Source: Roseovarius sp. 217
Lineage (GTDB): Bacteria; Pseudomonadota; Alphaproteobacteria; Rhodobacterales; Rhodobacteraceae
NCBI RefSeq assembly: GCF_000152845.1
Contig: NZ_CH902584.1
Location: forward strand, 3,203,562-3,267,561
DNA length: 64,000 nucleotides
Direction of reading: 5' to 3'
Positions 35,223 through 43,937 of the stretch are shown here, one piece after another. Within the stretch, counting starts at the first letter, position 1. Every line of letters starts with the position of its first letter. A program made the position numbers and the translations under genes. The notes beneath the pieces were generated by a model. The model was given only the letters and a program-made list of their open reading frames with translations. It was not told where the DNA came from and made no database searches.

Positions 35223-35624
35223 GGCAGTCGGGGCGGCAATTTCATTTTCTCCATTGTCATTGCCGCCTGTGACGCTTTACTGTGACAGTATGGTAAAAGG
35301 GCAAATGCGCCCCGCGCCAGGTGAGATTCGCTGTTTCAATCCTCCGTCAGGATCACTCCGACATGATTGGGCAGACCGATTGGGCCCCGATTCCGGGGCC
35401 ACATACAAGCCTGAACCCTGTAAATCGGTGGACAGGCTCTGAATTGGCGCCGCAAGGGGCCGGAGAAGAAGAACCGCGATGAAGCGCGCGAGACATCACC
35501 ACGTCAGAGCAGGGGCCGCAACCGGCACCGATCGACGCGCGCCCGCTATCGCCCTTATCAGACATTTGCCGCAACGCGCCGCTCCTCCGGGGCCGGCCGC
35601 CGCGCCGCGATGCAAACGGAAAAC
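35223..35624 (+). other. Long leader/intergenic region of rne
   Basis: 402 bases with no family-supported gene. It opens with an inverted repeat GGCGGCAAT/ATTGCCGCC (35232-35240 and 35259-35267), a probable dctD transcript end. Then TGTGAC is repeated at 35268 and 35281, and TTTAC/GTAAA arms lie at 35276-35297. A small frame 35479-35739 with GGAGAAGAAG before its ATG runs across the rne start in another phase. The last 120 bases are very GC-rich. A long RNase E leader would allow autoregulation by RNase E cleavage, as known in E. coli; here that is inference. Confidence 0.5.
35232..35267 (+). terminator. Hairpin after dctD
   Basis: Nine-bp perfect stem GGCGGCAAT/ATTGCCGCC with an 18-base T-rich loop, starting 10 bases after the dctD stop. 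No downstream T-run, so the terminator role is tentative. Confidence 0.4.
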
Positions 35625-38366
35625 ATGGCTACGAAAATGCTCATTGATGCCACCCACGCCGAGGAAACTCGGGTTGTGGTGGTCGACGGAAACAAGGTCG
35701 AGGAATTCGATTTTGAGTCTGAAAACAAACGCCAGCTAGCTGGCAACATCTATCTGGCCAAGGTGACGCGGGTTGAACCCTCGCTTCAGGCTGCCTTTGT
35801 CGATTACGGCGGCAATCGCCACGGATTTCTGGCCTTTTCAGAGATTCATCCCGATTACTACCAGATCCCGGTCGCTGACCGCGAAGCGCTGATGGCCGAA
35901 GAAGAGGCCCTCGCCAACGCCCAGAACGACGAGGACGAGGATCGTCCGCGCCGCAACAGTGGCGGCGGCGACAACCGCAACGATAATCGCAACGGCAATG
36001 GCAATGGCCGCTCGCGGTCGCGGTCCCGCTCGCGTTCGCGGTCGGAAAAAACCCAGTCTGACGATGCCGTGACCACGTCCGAAATCTCGGGGATGGAAAC
36101 CATCGACCTTGAGGATGAGGCGGCGACTGCGGCGGTGCCCGAAGGCACATCGCCGATGGAACGCGTCCCCGAAACCCCGGTCGAAGAGCCCGAGGACCGC
36201 CCTGCGCCGACCTCGCAAGAGGCTGGCGACGAGGAACCGGAAACCGATACCCGCGATCATGCGGCCCAGGATGACGAGATCGAATCCGTCGCCGAGGAAG
36301 ACGACAGCGAGGATATCCGCCCGGTGCGCAAGCCCCGTGCGCGGCGTTACAAGATCCAGGAGGTCGTCAAGGTCCGCCAGATCATGCTGGTGCAGGTCGT
36401 CAAGGAAGAACGCGGCAACAAAGGCGCGGCGCTGACCACCTATCTCAGCCTTGCCGGTCGTTATTGCGTGCTCATGCCCAACACCGCGCGTGGCGGTGGC
36501 ATCAGCCGCAAGATCACCAATGCCGTTGACCGCAAAAAGCTCAAGGAAATCGCCACAGAGATCGACGTGCCGCGCGGCGCGGGTCTTATCGTGCGCACCG
36601 CCGGGGCGAAACGCACCAAGGCCGAAATCAAGCGCGACTATGAATACCTGCAACGCCTCTGGGAGCAGATCCGCGAATTGACGCTGCGCTCGATTGCGCC
36701 TGCGAAAATCTACGAAGAGGGCGATCTGATAAAACGCTCGATCCGCGATCTCTATAATCGCGATATTGACGAGGTTCTGGTCGAGGGCGAGCGTGGCTAT
36801 CGCATCGCCAAGGATTTCATGAAAATGATCATGCCGTCCCATGCCAAGAACGTTAAGCATTACGTGGATCAACAGCCGCTCTTTGCCCGCTTTCAGGTCG
36901 AGAGCTATCTGTCGGGCATGTTCAACCCCACCGTGCAGTTGAAATCCGGTGGCTATATCGTGATTGGCGTGACAGAGGCGCTCGTCGCCATCGACGTCAA
37001 CTCTGGCCGTGCCACCAAGGAAGGCTCGATCGAGGAAACCGCGCTCAAGACCAATATCGAGGCCGCCGAAGAGGTGGCCCGCCAATTGCGCCTGCGCGAT
37101 CTGGCCGGTCTCATCGTGATCGACTTCATCGACATGGACGAGCGCCGCAATAACGCTTCGGTGGAAAAGCGCCTCAAGGATAAGCTCAAGACCGACCGCG
37201 CCCGTATTCAGGTGGGTCGCATCTCGGGCTTTGGCCTCTTGGAAATGTCGCGCCAGCGTTTGCGCCCCGGCATGATCGAGGCGACGACGCAGCCCTGTCC
37301 GGCGTGCCATGGCACGGGTCTCATCCGCTCGGATGACAGTCTCGCATTGTCGATCCTGCGCCAGATCGAGGAAGAGGGCGTGCGCCGCCGCTCGCGCGAG
37401 GTGTTGGTGAAATGCCCGGTGGGCATCGCCAACTATCTGATGAACCAGAAACGCGATCATGTGGCGCAAATCGAGGGCCGCTATGGCCTGTCGGTGCGAA
37501 TCGAAGGCGACCCGCGTCTGGTCAGCCCGGATTTCACGATGGAGAAATTCAAGACCGCGACCCGCAATGTTCCCGAAGTGCCGATGGCGCAGTTCGTGTC
37601 CGGGAGTTCGGCGCTGATGGATGACATCGACGACGATACAGAGATCGAAGAGGATATCGAGGACGAGGACGAGGCGGACACCGACAAGAGCGATGAGGGC
37701 AAGACACCCTCGGAGACCGGTGGTGATGGCTCGGACAAGCCCAAGAAAAGCCGCCGTCGTCGCAGCCGCCGTCGCAAGCCCAAGGGGGGTAACGGCTCTG
37801 ATCGCAATGGGGACGGCGGTGATGACGGTGCTGATGACGGCAAGGACGACGACGAGGATGTCGCCTCGGATGCGACGGACACTCAGACTGAGACGCCCGA
37901 GACTGTGACTACGGCCCCCGCCGAGGCGCAGACCGATGCTGAGACCCAGAGTGACGACGCCTCTGAGGAGAAGCCCAAGCCGAAGCGCACCCGCGCGCCG
38001 CGCAAGAAGAAAGAGCCGGCGGTCAATGACGCGTCGACCTCTGAGGATGCGCCTACTGCAAAGGCAGATGACAAGCCCAAGCCCAAACCCAAGCGCACGC
38101 CAACTCCGCGCAAAAAGAAAGAACCCGAGGCGGTCGCGGATGCCGATGCCGTGGTGACGGCACCCGCGCCGGAAACGCCCAAGGCCGAAGCGGCCCCGGC
38201 TGTTGCCGACGTCGTGGCACCAGATCCGATGCCGGTTGTGGATGCGCCGGTTACCGAAACGCAACCCGAGCCAACGCCAGCGCCGACCCCGGCACCCGCC
38301 GCAGAAGCGCCTGCCGTTGAGGAAGACAGCAAGCCGAAACGTCGCGGTTGGTGGTCTCTGGGGTGA
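35625..38366 (+). CDS. rne: Ribonuclease E
   Basis: 913 residues from MATKMLIDATH (GGA just upstream; inner ATG at 35637 also possible). The S1 domain opens at about residue 35 and is split by a long acidic, low-complexity insertion (about 90-245) that includes six RS dipeptides (129-140), then resumes at KVRQIMLVQVVKEERG. The catalytic core shows VAIDVNSGRAT and IVIDFIDMDERRN with the metal-binding aspartates, and the zinc link CPACHGTG. The C-terminal third is disordered: acidic, then two repeats ending APRKKKEP/TPRKKKEP, and the tail KPKRRGWWSLG. It starts mRNA decay and processes rRNA, and scaffolds the degradosome. Confidence 0.96.
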   Translation: MATKMLIDATHAEETRVVVVDGNKVEEFDFESENKRQLAGNIYLAKVTRVEPSLQAAFVDYGGNRHGFLAFSEIHPDYYQIPVADREALMAEEEALANAQNDEDEDRPRRNSGGGDNRNDNRNGNGNGRSRSRSRSRSRSEKTQSDDAVTTSEISGMETIDLEDEAATAAVPEGTSPMERVPETPVEEPEDRPAPTSQEAGDEEPETDTRDHAAQDDEIESVAEEDDSEDIRPVRKPRARRYKIQEVVKVRQIMLVQVVKEERGNKGAALTTYLSLAGRYCVLMPNTARGGGISRKITNAVDRKKLKEIATEIDVPRGAGLIVRTAGAKRTKAEIKRDYEYLQRLWEQIRELTLRSIAPAKIYEEGDLIKRSIRDLYNRDIDEVLVEGERGYRIAKDFMKMIMPSHAKNVKHYVDQQPLFARFQVESYLSGMFNPTVQLKSGGYIVIGVTEALVAIDVNSGRATKEGSIEETALKTNIEAAEEVARQLRLRDLAGLIVIDFIDMDERRNNASVEKRLKDKLKTDRARIQVGRISGFGLLEMSRQRLRPGMIEATTQPCPACHGTGLIRSDDSLALSILRQIEEEGVRRRSREVLVKCPVGIANYLMNQKRDHVAQIEGRYGLSVRIEGDPRLVSPDFTMEKFKTATRNVPEVPMAQFVSGSSALMDDIDDDTEIEEDIEDEDEADTDKSDEGKTPSETGGDGSDKPKKSRRRRSRRRKPKGGNGSDRNGDGGDDGADDGKDDDEDVASDATDTQTETPETVTTAPAEAQTDAETQSDDASEEKPKPKRTRAPRKKKEPAVNDASTSEDAPTAKADDKPKPKPKRTPTPRKKKEPEAVADADAVVTAPAPETPKAEAAPAVADVVAPDPMPVVDAPVTETQPEPTPAPTPAPAAEAPAVEEDSKPKRRGWWSLG

Positions 38367-38374
38367 TCCCTCTC

Positions 38375-38401
38375 GCTGCGTACGCAACGCGCGTACGCAG
38401 C
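38375..38401 (+). repeat. Perfect 11-bp inverted repeat after rne
   Basis: GCTGCGTACGC and GCGTACGCAGC with a 5-base loop, starting 9 bases after the rne stop. It precedes a second hairpin (38417-38446). Confidence 0.6.
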
Positions 38402-38416
38402 GTACAGGCTTTACAT

Positions 38417-38450
38417 ACGCCGCGCCTCAGATCTGGGGCGCGGCGTTTGT
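38417..38450 (+). terminator. Rho-independent-type terminator of rne
   Basis: ACGCCGCGCC pairs with GGCGCGGCGT (38417-38426, 38437-38446) around a 10-base loop, followed by TTTGT. Second of two hairpins in the gap to the convergent TusA-like gene. Confidence 0.65.
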
Positions 38451-38469
38451 CTGTCGGATCAAGCGGGCG

Positions 38470-38706
38470 CTAGAGGGTCTTGCGGATCAGGTAGGTTTGG
38501 ACACCGTCTGTATCTGTCGCCGAGAGCAAGTCATGCCCCGATTCCGCGCAGAAATGCGGCACGTCGATAATGGCGGCCGGATCATCGGCCTGCATCGCGA
38601 TCACCTCACCAATGCCCAATGATTTCAAGCGCTTGCGCAGCTTGAGAACGGGCAGGGGGCACAGCAGCCCACAGGCATCGAGCGTGTCATTCGGTATCAT
38701 GGCCAT
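38470..38706 (-). CDS. TusA/SirA-like sulfur-carrier protein
   Basis: 78 residues (start MAMIPND, or two codons later). The motif LDACGLLCPLPVLKLRKRL carries the CPxP active site of the TusA family, with the sulfur-accepting Cys at about 16. TusA relays persulfide sulfur for tRNA thiolation or molybdenum cofactor; stand-alone paralogues also serve other thiol paths. Convergent with rne and divergent from ccdA. Family sure, pathway open. Confidence 0.9.
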   Translation of the reverse strand: MAMIPNDTLDACGLLCPLPVLKLRKRLKSLGIGEVIAMQADDPAAIIDVPHFCAESGHDLLSATDTDGVQTYLIRKTL

Positions 38707-38793
38707 TCAGATAGCGGCCTTGTTACAGCCTGTCCACAAGGATGTGACTTTTTGCGTGGTGACGCCGGTCCTCGGGCGGGCTATGTCTGACCC

Positions 38794-39546
38794 ATGTTTG
38801 GAATCGAAATCATAGACGCAGCCCTGTTGCCCGCCATGTTCGTGGCCTTAGCTGCTGGAATCATTTCATTTTTAAGCCCTTGTGTGCTTCCCATCGTCCC
38901 GCCTTACCTTGCCTATATGAGCGGCATCAGCCTGAGTGACCTCTCTGAAAGCGGCAGCAGTCGCGCCCGCGCGGTGGTCCCGGCGCTGTTTTTCGTGCTT
39001 GGCCTGTCGACGGTCTTTATCTTTTTGGGGTTCACCGCCTCGGCGATCGGGACTGTGTTTCTGCAATATCAAAGCTATTTCAATACGATAGCGGGCGTTC
39101 TTGTGATGGCCTTCGGTGCGCATTTCGTGGGTGTCTACCGCATCAAATTCCTCGACCGCGAGGCGCGGATTGATGCGGGGGACAAGGGGGGATCGTCCTT
39201 TGGCGCCTATGTCCTTGGCCTTGCGTTCGCGTTCGGCTGGACGCCCTGTATCGGCCCGCAACTCGGCGCGATCCTGTCGTTGGCGGCCTCCGAGGGATCG
39301 GTTGCGCGTGGCACCGCGCTTTTGGCGATCTATGCCATCGGGTTGGGTGTGCCGTTCTTGCTGGTCGCTGCATTTCTGCCGCGTCTTCAAGGGCTTATGG
39401 GCTGGATGAAGCGCCACATGGAGCAGATTGAGCGGGTCATGGGCCTCCTGCTCTGGACCATCGGTCTCTTGATGTTGACCGGCGGTTTCTCGGCCTTTTC
39501 CTTTTGGCTGCTGGAAACATTCCCGGCCCTTGCGGTGCTCGGATAA
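38794..39546 (+). CDS. ccdA: CcdA-type cytochrome c biogenesis / thiol-reductant transporter
   Basis: 250 residues with six membrane helices. Two Pro-flanked cysteines, LSPCVLPIVPPYLAYMSG (about 30) and GWTPCIGPQLGAILSLA (about 149), are the redox pair that moves electrons from cytoplasmic thioredoxin across the membrane. It supplies reductant to periplasmic thioredoxins for haem attachment. No ccm gene nearby. The next gene begins 55 bases later on the same strand. Confidence 0.93.
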   Translation: MFGIEIIDAALLPAMFVALAAGIISFLSPCVLPIVPPYLAYMSGISLSDLSESGSSRARAVVPALFFVLGLSTVFIFLGFTASAIGTVFLQYQSYFNTIAGVLVMAFGAHFVGVYRIKFLDREARIDAGDKGGSSFGAYVLGLAFAFGWTPCIGPQLGAILSLAASEGSVARGTALLAIYAIGLGVPFLLVAAFLPRLQGLMGWMKRHMEQIERVMGLLLWTIGLLMLTGGFSAFSFWLLETFPALAVLG

Positions 39547-39600
39547 CACCTTACGCTTGCCCGATTTTCACGTTAGGCTCTGCTCAACAAGAGGTTGGAC

Positions 39601-40803
39601 ATGAGCAGCAAGGCCCCCGTGCGCCGTCGGCGCGTGTTCTATATTCCGGGCTATGACCCCATTCCACCGCGCCGCTACCGCGAGCTCTATCGCAAGGAAG
39701 GTGCGGAGCAATCCTCTATTTCCGGATATGAAATCAGTGTGTTGCCTGCCAAAGCTCAGGTTAGGTTCGGTTGGAATGTGGTCGCGCGGATCGAAGATGC
39801 GGAGGTCGAGAGCAGCTTTGAAGTGTTGGTCTGGTCCGACATCGTCAAGGGCAGCATGGATCAGGGGATTTTGGCCACCTATCTGACCTTGATCCGCACT
39901 GCGGCCATCTACATCGGCAGCGGCGCACTCTTTCGCCTCATGCGATTGCGAAAAGGTCCAGTGATTGCAGCGCTTTATCCGGTGGGATTCCTTCTGGCGC
40001 AATTGGCCTTGGCGCTCTTGGCAGCCTGGGGACTGGGCCGCGTGCTGGCGCTCTGGCATCCTTGGGCCATATGGGGCGGTCTCATTGTCGTGCCATTCAT
40101 CCTCGAATGGTTCCGGCGGCAGGATGGCCGGTTCTTTGCCTATTACCTGATGCACGATTACGCCTATTCAGCGCAGTATCTTGGGGCCAATCCGCCCGAG
40201 TTGGAGGCGCGGATGGCGGCGTTTACCACTGAAATTGCGACGGCATTACAAGGGGATAACGACGAGGTTCTGATTGTTGGCCATTCCTCTGGCGCGCATC
40301 TGGGGGTGTCGATTCTGGCCGATCTGATCCGCGGCGGACAGGTGCCCAAGACAGGCCCGGTGCTGTCGTTCCTGAGCCTCGGGCAGGTCGTGCCGATGGT
40401 GTCGTTTCTGCCGCGCGCACACAGGCTGCGGGCGGACCTGGCCTATCTGAGCGTGCGGGACGAATTGACCTGGGTCGATGTCACCGCCCCCGGCGATGGC
40501 TGCGCCTTTGCCCTCTGTGATCCCGTCAGCGTTTCAGGGGTGGCCCCGGCCAACAAACGTTGGCCGCTGGTCATTTCGGCGGCGTTCACGCAGACGCTGA
40601 GCCCCGAGCGGTGGCGCGCTTTGCGATGGCGCTTTTTTCGGCTGCATTTTCAATACCTCTGCGCCTTTGACCGGCCCAACGACTACGATTATTTCCGCAT
40701 CACGGCAGGGCCTTTGACTTTGGCTGAACGATTCCGCGACCGCCCACCGTCGAAAAGCCGGATCGAACGCGCCACCTCGCGCTACACGAGCCTTGCGCCA
40801 TGA
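39601..40803 (+). CDS. Membrane-embedded alpha/beta hydrolase-like protein
   Basis: 400 residues from MSSKAPVRRR (GAGG 6 bases before the ATG). The N-terminal part has the first hydrolase strand RRVFYIPGYDPI. Two membrane helices follow (about 123-147 and 152-170), and then the nucleophile elbow LIVGHSSGAHLGVSI with Ser229. Late residues include DPVSVSG and HFQYLCAFDRPNDYDYF, where the acid and His may lie. The helices inserted in the fold suggest a membrane-bound enzyme acting on a lipid-like substrate. ATGA-coupled to the P450 gene, so probably one pathway. No characterised homologue recognised. Confidence 0.75.
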   Translation: MSSKAPVRRRRVFYIPGYDPIPPRRYRELYRKEGAEQSSISGYEISVLPAKAQVRFGWNVVARIEDAEVESSFEVLVWSDIVKGSMDQGILATYLTLIRTAAIYIGSGALFRLMRLRKGPVIAALYPVGFLLAQLALALLAAWGLGRVLALWHPWAIWGGLIVVPFILEWFRRQDGRFFAYYLMHDYAYSAQYLGANPPELEARMAAFTTEIATALQGDNDEVLIVGHSSGAHLGVSILADLIRGGQVPKTGPVLSFLSLGQVVPMVSFLPRAHRLRADLAYLSVRDELTWVDVTAPGDGCAFALCDPVSVSGVAPANKRWPLVISAAFTQTLSPERWRALRWRFFRLHFQYLCAFDRPNDYDYFRITAGPLTLAERFRDRPPSKSRIERATSRYTSLAP

Positions 40804-42161
40804 TCCCGCCCAAGCCGCCCGCGCGCCCGAACCGCGTGACGCTCTGGCGCTATCTGCGGCTCTTTCGCGCCGATATCCTCTCGGCACAGCCGGCACGTCT
40901 TTACCGGGCCTGGATGGCTGAATTTCGCACGCCGTTCTTTCGATCCTACCTCTGTAATGACACCGCGCTGGTCGATCTGGTGCTTAAGCAACGCCCTGAT
41001 GATTTTCCGAAATCCACCCGTGTTTCCGAGGGGTTGCGTCCTCTGCTTGGGCAATCGGTGTTCGTCACCAATGGCGAGACATGGAAGCGCCAACGCCGTA
41101 TCATCGACCCCGCGTTTGAGGGTGGGCGGCTGCGCGATACGTTCGCGGCTATGGTCACAGCCGGGCAGGGGGCGGTGACACGCCTTGCCCCTTTGGCCGA
41201 TGGCACGCCGCTAGAGATCGAGTTTCACACCAGCCACGCCGCCGCCGATGTGATCTTTCGCACCTTGGTTTCTATCCCGATCGAGAACACGACAGCTGCA
41301 GAGGTGTTCGAGCAGTTCAAAGCGCATCAACGCACGCAGCCGGTGCTCAATCTTGCGGCTTTTATCCCTTTGCCGCAATGGTTTCCCCGGTTTCACCGTC
41401 GCCAGACGCGGGCCACTGCCCGCTCTATCCGGGCGCTCATCACTGGGTTGACGACCAAAAGGCGTGCCGAGATCGAAGCGGGAACAGCGCCCGACGATCT
41501 GGCGACCAAGATCATGACCACCGCTGATCCGGTCACAGGTGACCGGTTCGAGACTGAGGAAATGGTCGATCAGGTCGCGATTTTCTTTCTCGCGGGGCAT
41601 GAAACTAGTGCATCGGCGCTGGCTTGGGCGCTCTATCTGCTGGCGCTTTACCCGGAGTGGCAGGAGCGGGTTGCGGCGGAGGCAGACGCGGTCTTTGGCG
41701 CAGGCCCGCCAGAGTTTTCCGACATGTCCGGACTGCGCATCACCCGCGATGTCTTCCGCGAGACGCTGCGCCTCTATCCGCCGGTGCCGATGATGGTGCG
41801 CGAGACGACCTGTCCCGAGCGGTTCCGAGATCGCGACATTGCCCCTGGCGCGCAGGTGGTGATCAGCCCTTGGCATTTGCATCGACATGAACGGCTCTGG
41901 GATAATCCTGACGGGTTCGATCCGGCGCGCTATAGCACCGAGAATGGCAAGACCTGTCTGCGCGAGGCGTTCATTCCGTTTTCCGCTGGGCAACGGGTCT
42001 GCACCGGGGCGGGATTTGCCATGATCGAGGGGCCGCTCTTGCTGGCGATGCTGGTGCGGGCCTATCGATTTGACGTGGTGGCAGAGCGTCCGCCGGTGCC
42101 GGTGGCGCATCTGACGGTGCGGGGACGCGATGGCATCTGGCTGAAACTTTTGCCACGGTGA
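40800..42161 (+). CDS. Cytochrome P450
   Basis: 453 residues, the length of class I/II-like bacterial P450s. Motifs: I-helix FFLAGHETSASALAWAL, ExxR in RETLRLYPPVPMMVRE, the PERF-like region RFRDRDIAPGAQVVI, and the haem loop FIPFSAGQRVCTGAGFAM with the axial Cys. No membrane anchor, so soluble; a redox partner is not encoded nearby. Its ATG overlaps the membrane hydrolase stop by four bases. The sequence class (AGHETSA, RVCTGAGFA) is close to fatty-acid or terpene/steroid-oxidising families, but the substrate is unknown. Confidence 0.92.
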   Translation: MIPPKPPARPNRVTLWRYLRLFRADILSAQPARLYRAWMAEFRTPFFRSYLCNDTALVDLVLKQRPDDFPKSTRVSEGLRPLLGQSVFVTNGETWKRQRRIIDPAFEGGRLRDTFAAMVTAGQGAVTRLAPLADGTPLEIEFHTSHAAADVIFRTLVSIPIENTTAAEVFEQFKAHQRTQPVLNLAAFIPLPQWFPRFHRRQTRATARSIRALITGLTTKRRAEIEAGTAPDDLATKIMTTADPVTGDRFETEEMVDQVAIFFLAGHETSASALAWALYLLALYPEWQERVAAEADAVFGAGPPEFSDMSGLRITRDVFRETLRLYPPVPMMVRETTCPERFRDRDIAPGAQVVISPWHLHRHERLWDNPDGFDPARYSTENGKTCLREAFIPFSAGQRVCTGAGFAMIEGPLLLAMLVRAYRFDVVAERPPVPVAHLTVRGRDGIWLKLLPR

Positions 42162-42174
42162 TCCGACACCCCCT

Positions 42175-42202
42175 TTGCAAGCGGGATCAGAGCGCCTATG
42201 TA
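42175..42202 (+). promoter_or_regulatory. Putative tmRNA promoter
   Basis: TTGCAA at 42175-42180 and TATGTA at 42197-42202, 16-base spacer. It lies 14 bases after the P450 stop and just ahead of the acceptor half of the tmRNA. Confidence 0.45.
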
Positions 42203-42207
42203 TAGGG

Positions 42208-42560
42208 TGTTCGCGCAAGCGGACTATGGACATAAACGCGCTCGTAATACGCGGATCGGACCCGGGGGCGGTACCCGGCGACTCCACCAAACATCCTTCA
42301 TTTTGGGGATCATGGGGTCGAAACAGGATCGACGAACGTCTAAAGGGGTTATGCTTTGTCTCGGTGAGGTACCACCGTTATCGGTCCGAAACGTACAGTT
42401 GCAAATGACAACCGTGCTCCGGTGGCCGTTGCTGCGTAAGCAGTAACCAAACCGAAACTTAAGCCCTTGCGCTTAGCCGCGTAAGGCGGGGTTCGCAGGC
42501 ACCTGGCAACAGAAGCCTGCACTTTCACCTCAACTATGATCCCTAAGACGCTGAATTTTC
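42208..42560 (+). ncRNA. ssrA: Circularly permuted two-piece tmRNA
   Basis: The 3' acceptor half comes first and ends in CGACTCCACCA (CCA at 42287-42289). After a short removed spacer, the coding half starts GGGGTCG (42314), whose 7 bases pair with CGACTCC to rebuild the acceptor stem. The tag is read from 42401: GCA AAT GAC AAC ... GCG TAA, encoding ANDNRAPVAVAA, stop at 42437-42439. Downstream helices include GCAGGC/GCCTGC. It rescues stalled ribosomes and tags the product for ClpXP/ClpAP. Permutation is the rule in alphaproteobacteria. The outer ends are estimates. Confidence 0.92.
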
Positions 42561-42610
42561 GTCATTAAACTATGTCTTGCGTATAGGCTTGCGCCGCGCG
42601 ACAAAGAGAC

Positions 42611-43864
42611 ATGAGCGCGCCGCCCCTTTCCCTGTTATGCCGCAGCTTTCTGCGGATTGGCCTCCTGAGCTTTGGCGGGCCTGCGGCGCAGATTTCGATG
42701 ATGCATGATGAATTGGTGGAGCGGCGCGGCTGGCTGACCGAGCAGCAATTTCTGGGCGCGCTGTCGTTTTGCATGCTCTTGCCGGGGCCAGAGGCGATGC
42801 AGCTTTGCACCTACGCCGGTTGGCGGCTGCGCGGGGTGCTGGGGGGGCTGATTGCCGGGCTTCTCTTTGTGCTGCCGGGGGCGGCGGTGATCCTGGCGCT
42901 TGGCCTTGGCTATGCCACTTACGGCGATCTGCCGCTGGTGCAGGCGGTGTTTCTGGGCGTCAAGGCGGCGGTGGTGGTTATCGTGCTGCAAGCGCTGCTC
43001 AAGCTGGCGCGTCGGGCACTTCTGCGGCTGGACAGTTGGGTGCTGGCGGGCCTTGGCTTTGTTGCGATGTTCTTTTTGTCGGTGCCTTTCCCGCTGATCA
43101 TTGCTTCTGCTGCTTTCTGGGGGTGGTGGTCCCATCGGGACATGGCGGCGGATCTGAGCCTCGTCACCCCAGCGGCTGTGCCGCTCTCCGGGACCGTGAC
43201 CACGGCGCTGGTCTGGGGCGCGCTCTGGGCGGCACCGGTGCTGCTCGCCTGGGGCATGGGAGCCACGTTTCTCACCGATCTGGCGCTCTTCTTCAGCAAG
43301 CTGGCGGTCGTGACCTTTGGCGGAGCCTATGCGGTGCTGGCCTATATGACCGATACGGTGGTGGCGACCAAGGGCTGGCTGACCACCGCCGAAATGATCG
43401 ACGCACTCGGGCTGGCCGAGACCACACCGGGACCACTGATCCTTGTGACCGAGTTCGTCGGGCTATTGGCCGGATATGCGCAGGGCGGGGCAGGGATGGC
43501 AATCACAGCGGCAGTTCTGACCGTCTGGGTGACATTCACGCCCTGTTTTCTTTGGATTTTCACGGGTGCGCCCTATATCGAGCGCATTCTGGCGCGCCCC
43601 CGACTCAAGGGGGCCTTGGCGGGGATTTCTGCGGCGGTTGTGGGTGTGATCCTCAACCTGTCGGTCTGGTTCGCGCTCCATGTGCTGTTTGCGGAGGTGG
43701 CGATGACGCGTCTCGGACCACGTCCAGAGCTCAGCAGCTTCTCGCCGCTCGATGCGACATTTGTGGCCCTCGCAGGCGTTCTCTTGCTGGTATTTCGTCT
43801 GCCGATGGTCTTGGGTCTGGCGCTGATGGCGGCGCTCTCGGGCGCGTGGCATGTTTTGACTTGA
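42611..43864 (+). CDS. chrA: Chromate transporter ChrA (two-domain)
   Basis: 417 residues with about ten to twelve helices in two homologous CHR halves. The first half has IGLLSFGGPAAQISMMHDE and FLGALSFCMLLPGPEAMQL; the second has KLAVVTFGGAYAVLAYM and ALGLAETTPGPLILVTEFVG. The FGG and PGP signatures mark the ChrA family. It exports or exchanges chromate against sulfate/proton and may mainly act in sulfate handling. No ChrB regulator nearby. It sits between the tmRNA and sspB. Confidence 0.93.
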   Translation: MSAPPLSLLCRSFLRIGLLSFGGPAAQISMMHDELVERRGWLTEQQFLGALSFCMLLPGPEAMQLCTYAGWRLRGVLGGLIAGLLFVLPGAAVILALGLGYATYGDLPLVQAVFLGVKAAVVVIVLQALLKLARRALLRLDSWVLAGLGFVAMFFLSVPFPLIIASAAFWGWWSHRDMAADLSLVTPAAVPLSGTVTTALVWGALWAAPVLLAWGMGATFLTDLALFFSKLAVVTFGGAYAVLAYMTDTVVATKGWLTTAEMIDALGLAETTPGPLILVTEFVGLLAGYAQGGAGMAITAAVLTVWVTFTPCFLWIFTGAPYIERILARPRLKGALAGISAAVVGVILNLSVWFALHVLFAEVAMTRLGPRPELSSFSPLDATFVALAGVLLLVFRLPMVLGLALMAALSGAWHVLT

Positions 43865-43937
43865 GCCGCGCATTGCAGGTCTTTTGTTTTGCTTAGAATC
43901 CCCTATGCTGACGTGCAGCAATTCCCCGGGGTCCAAC

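Noticed and set aside
35479..35739. 86-codon frame across the rne start
   Set aside because: It has a plausible Shine-Dalgarno but an Arg/Pro-rich sequence without homology and enters rne in another phase. It is mentioned as a possible upstream frame, not annotated as a gene.
35838..38387. An 849-codon open frame antisense to rne
   Set aside because: It is wholly inside rne, has no family signature, and is of the biased His/Arg/Leu kind expected opposite acidic, GC-rich coding sequence. The same applies to the 767-codon frame opposite the channel gene (55261-57564) and the 737-codon frame opposite photolyase and the CFA-type gene (50400-52613).
42198..42446. Short open frames inside the tmRNA region
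   Set aside because: They coincide with the acceptor and coding halves of the permuted tmRNA; only the 12-codon tag is translated there.
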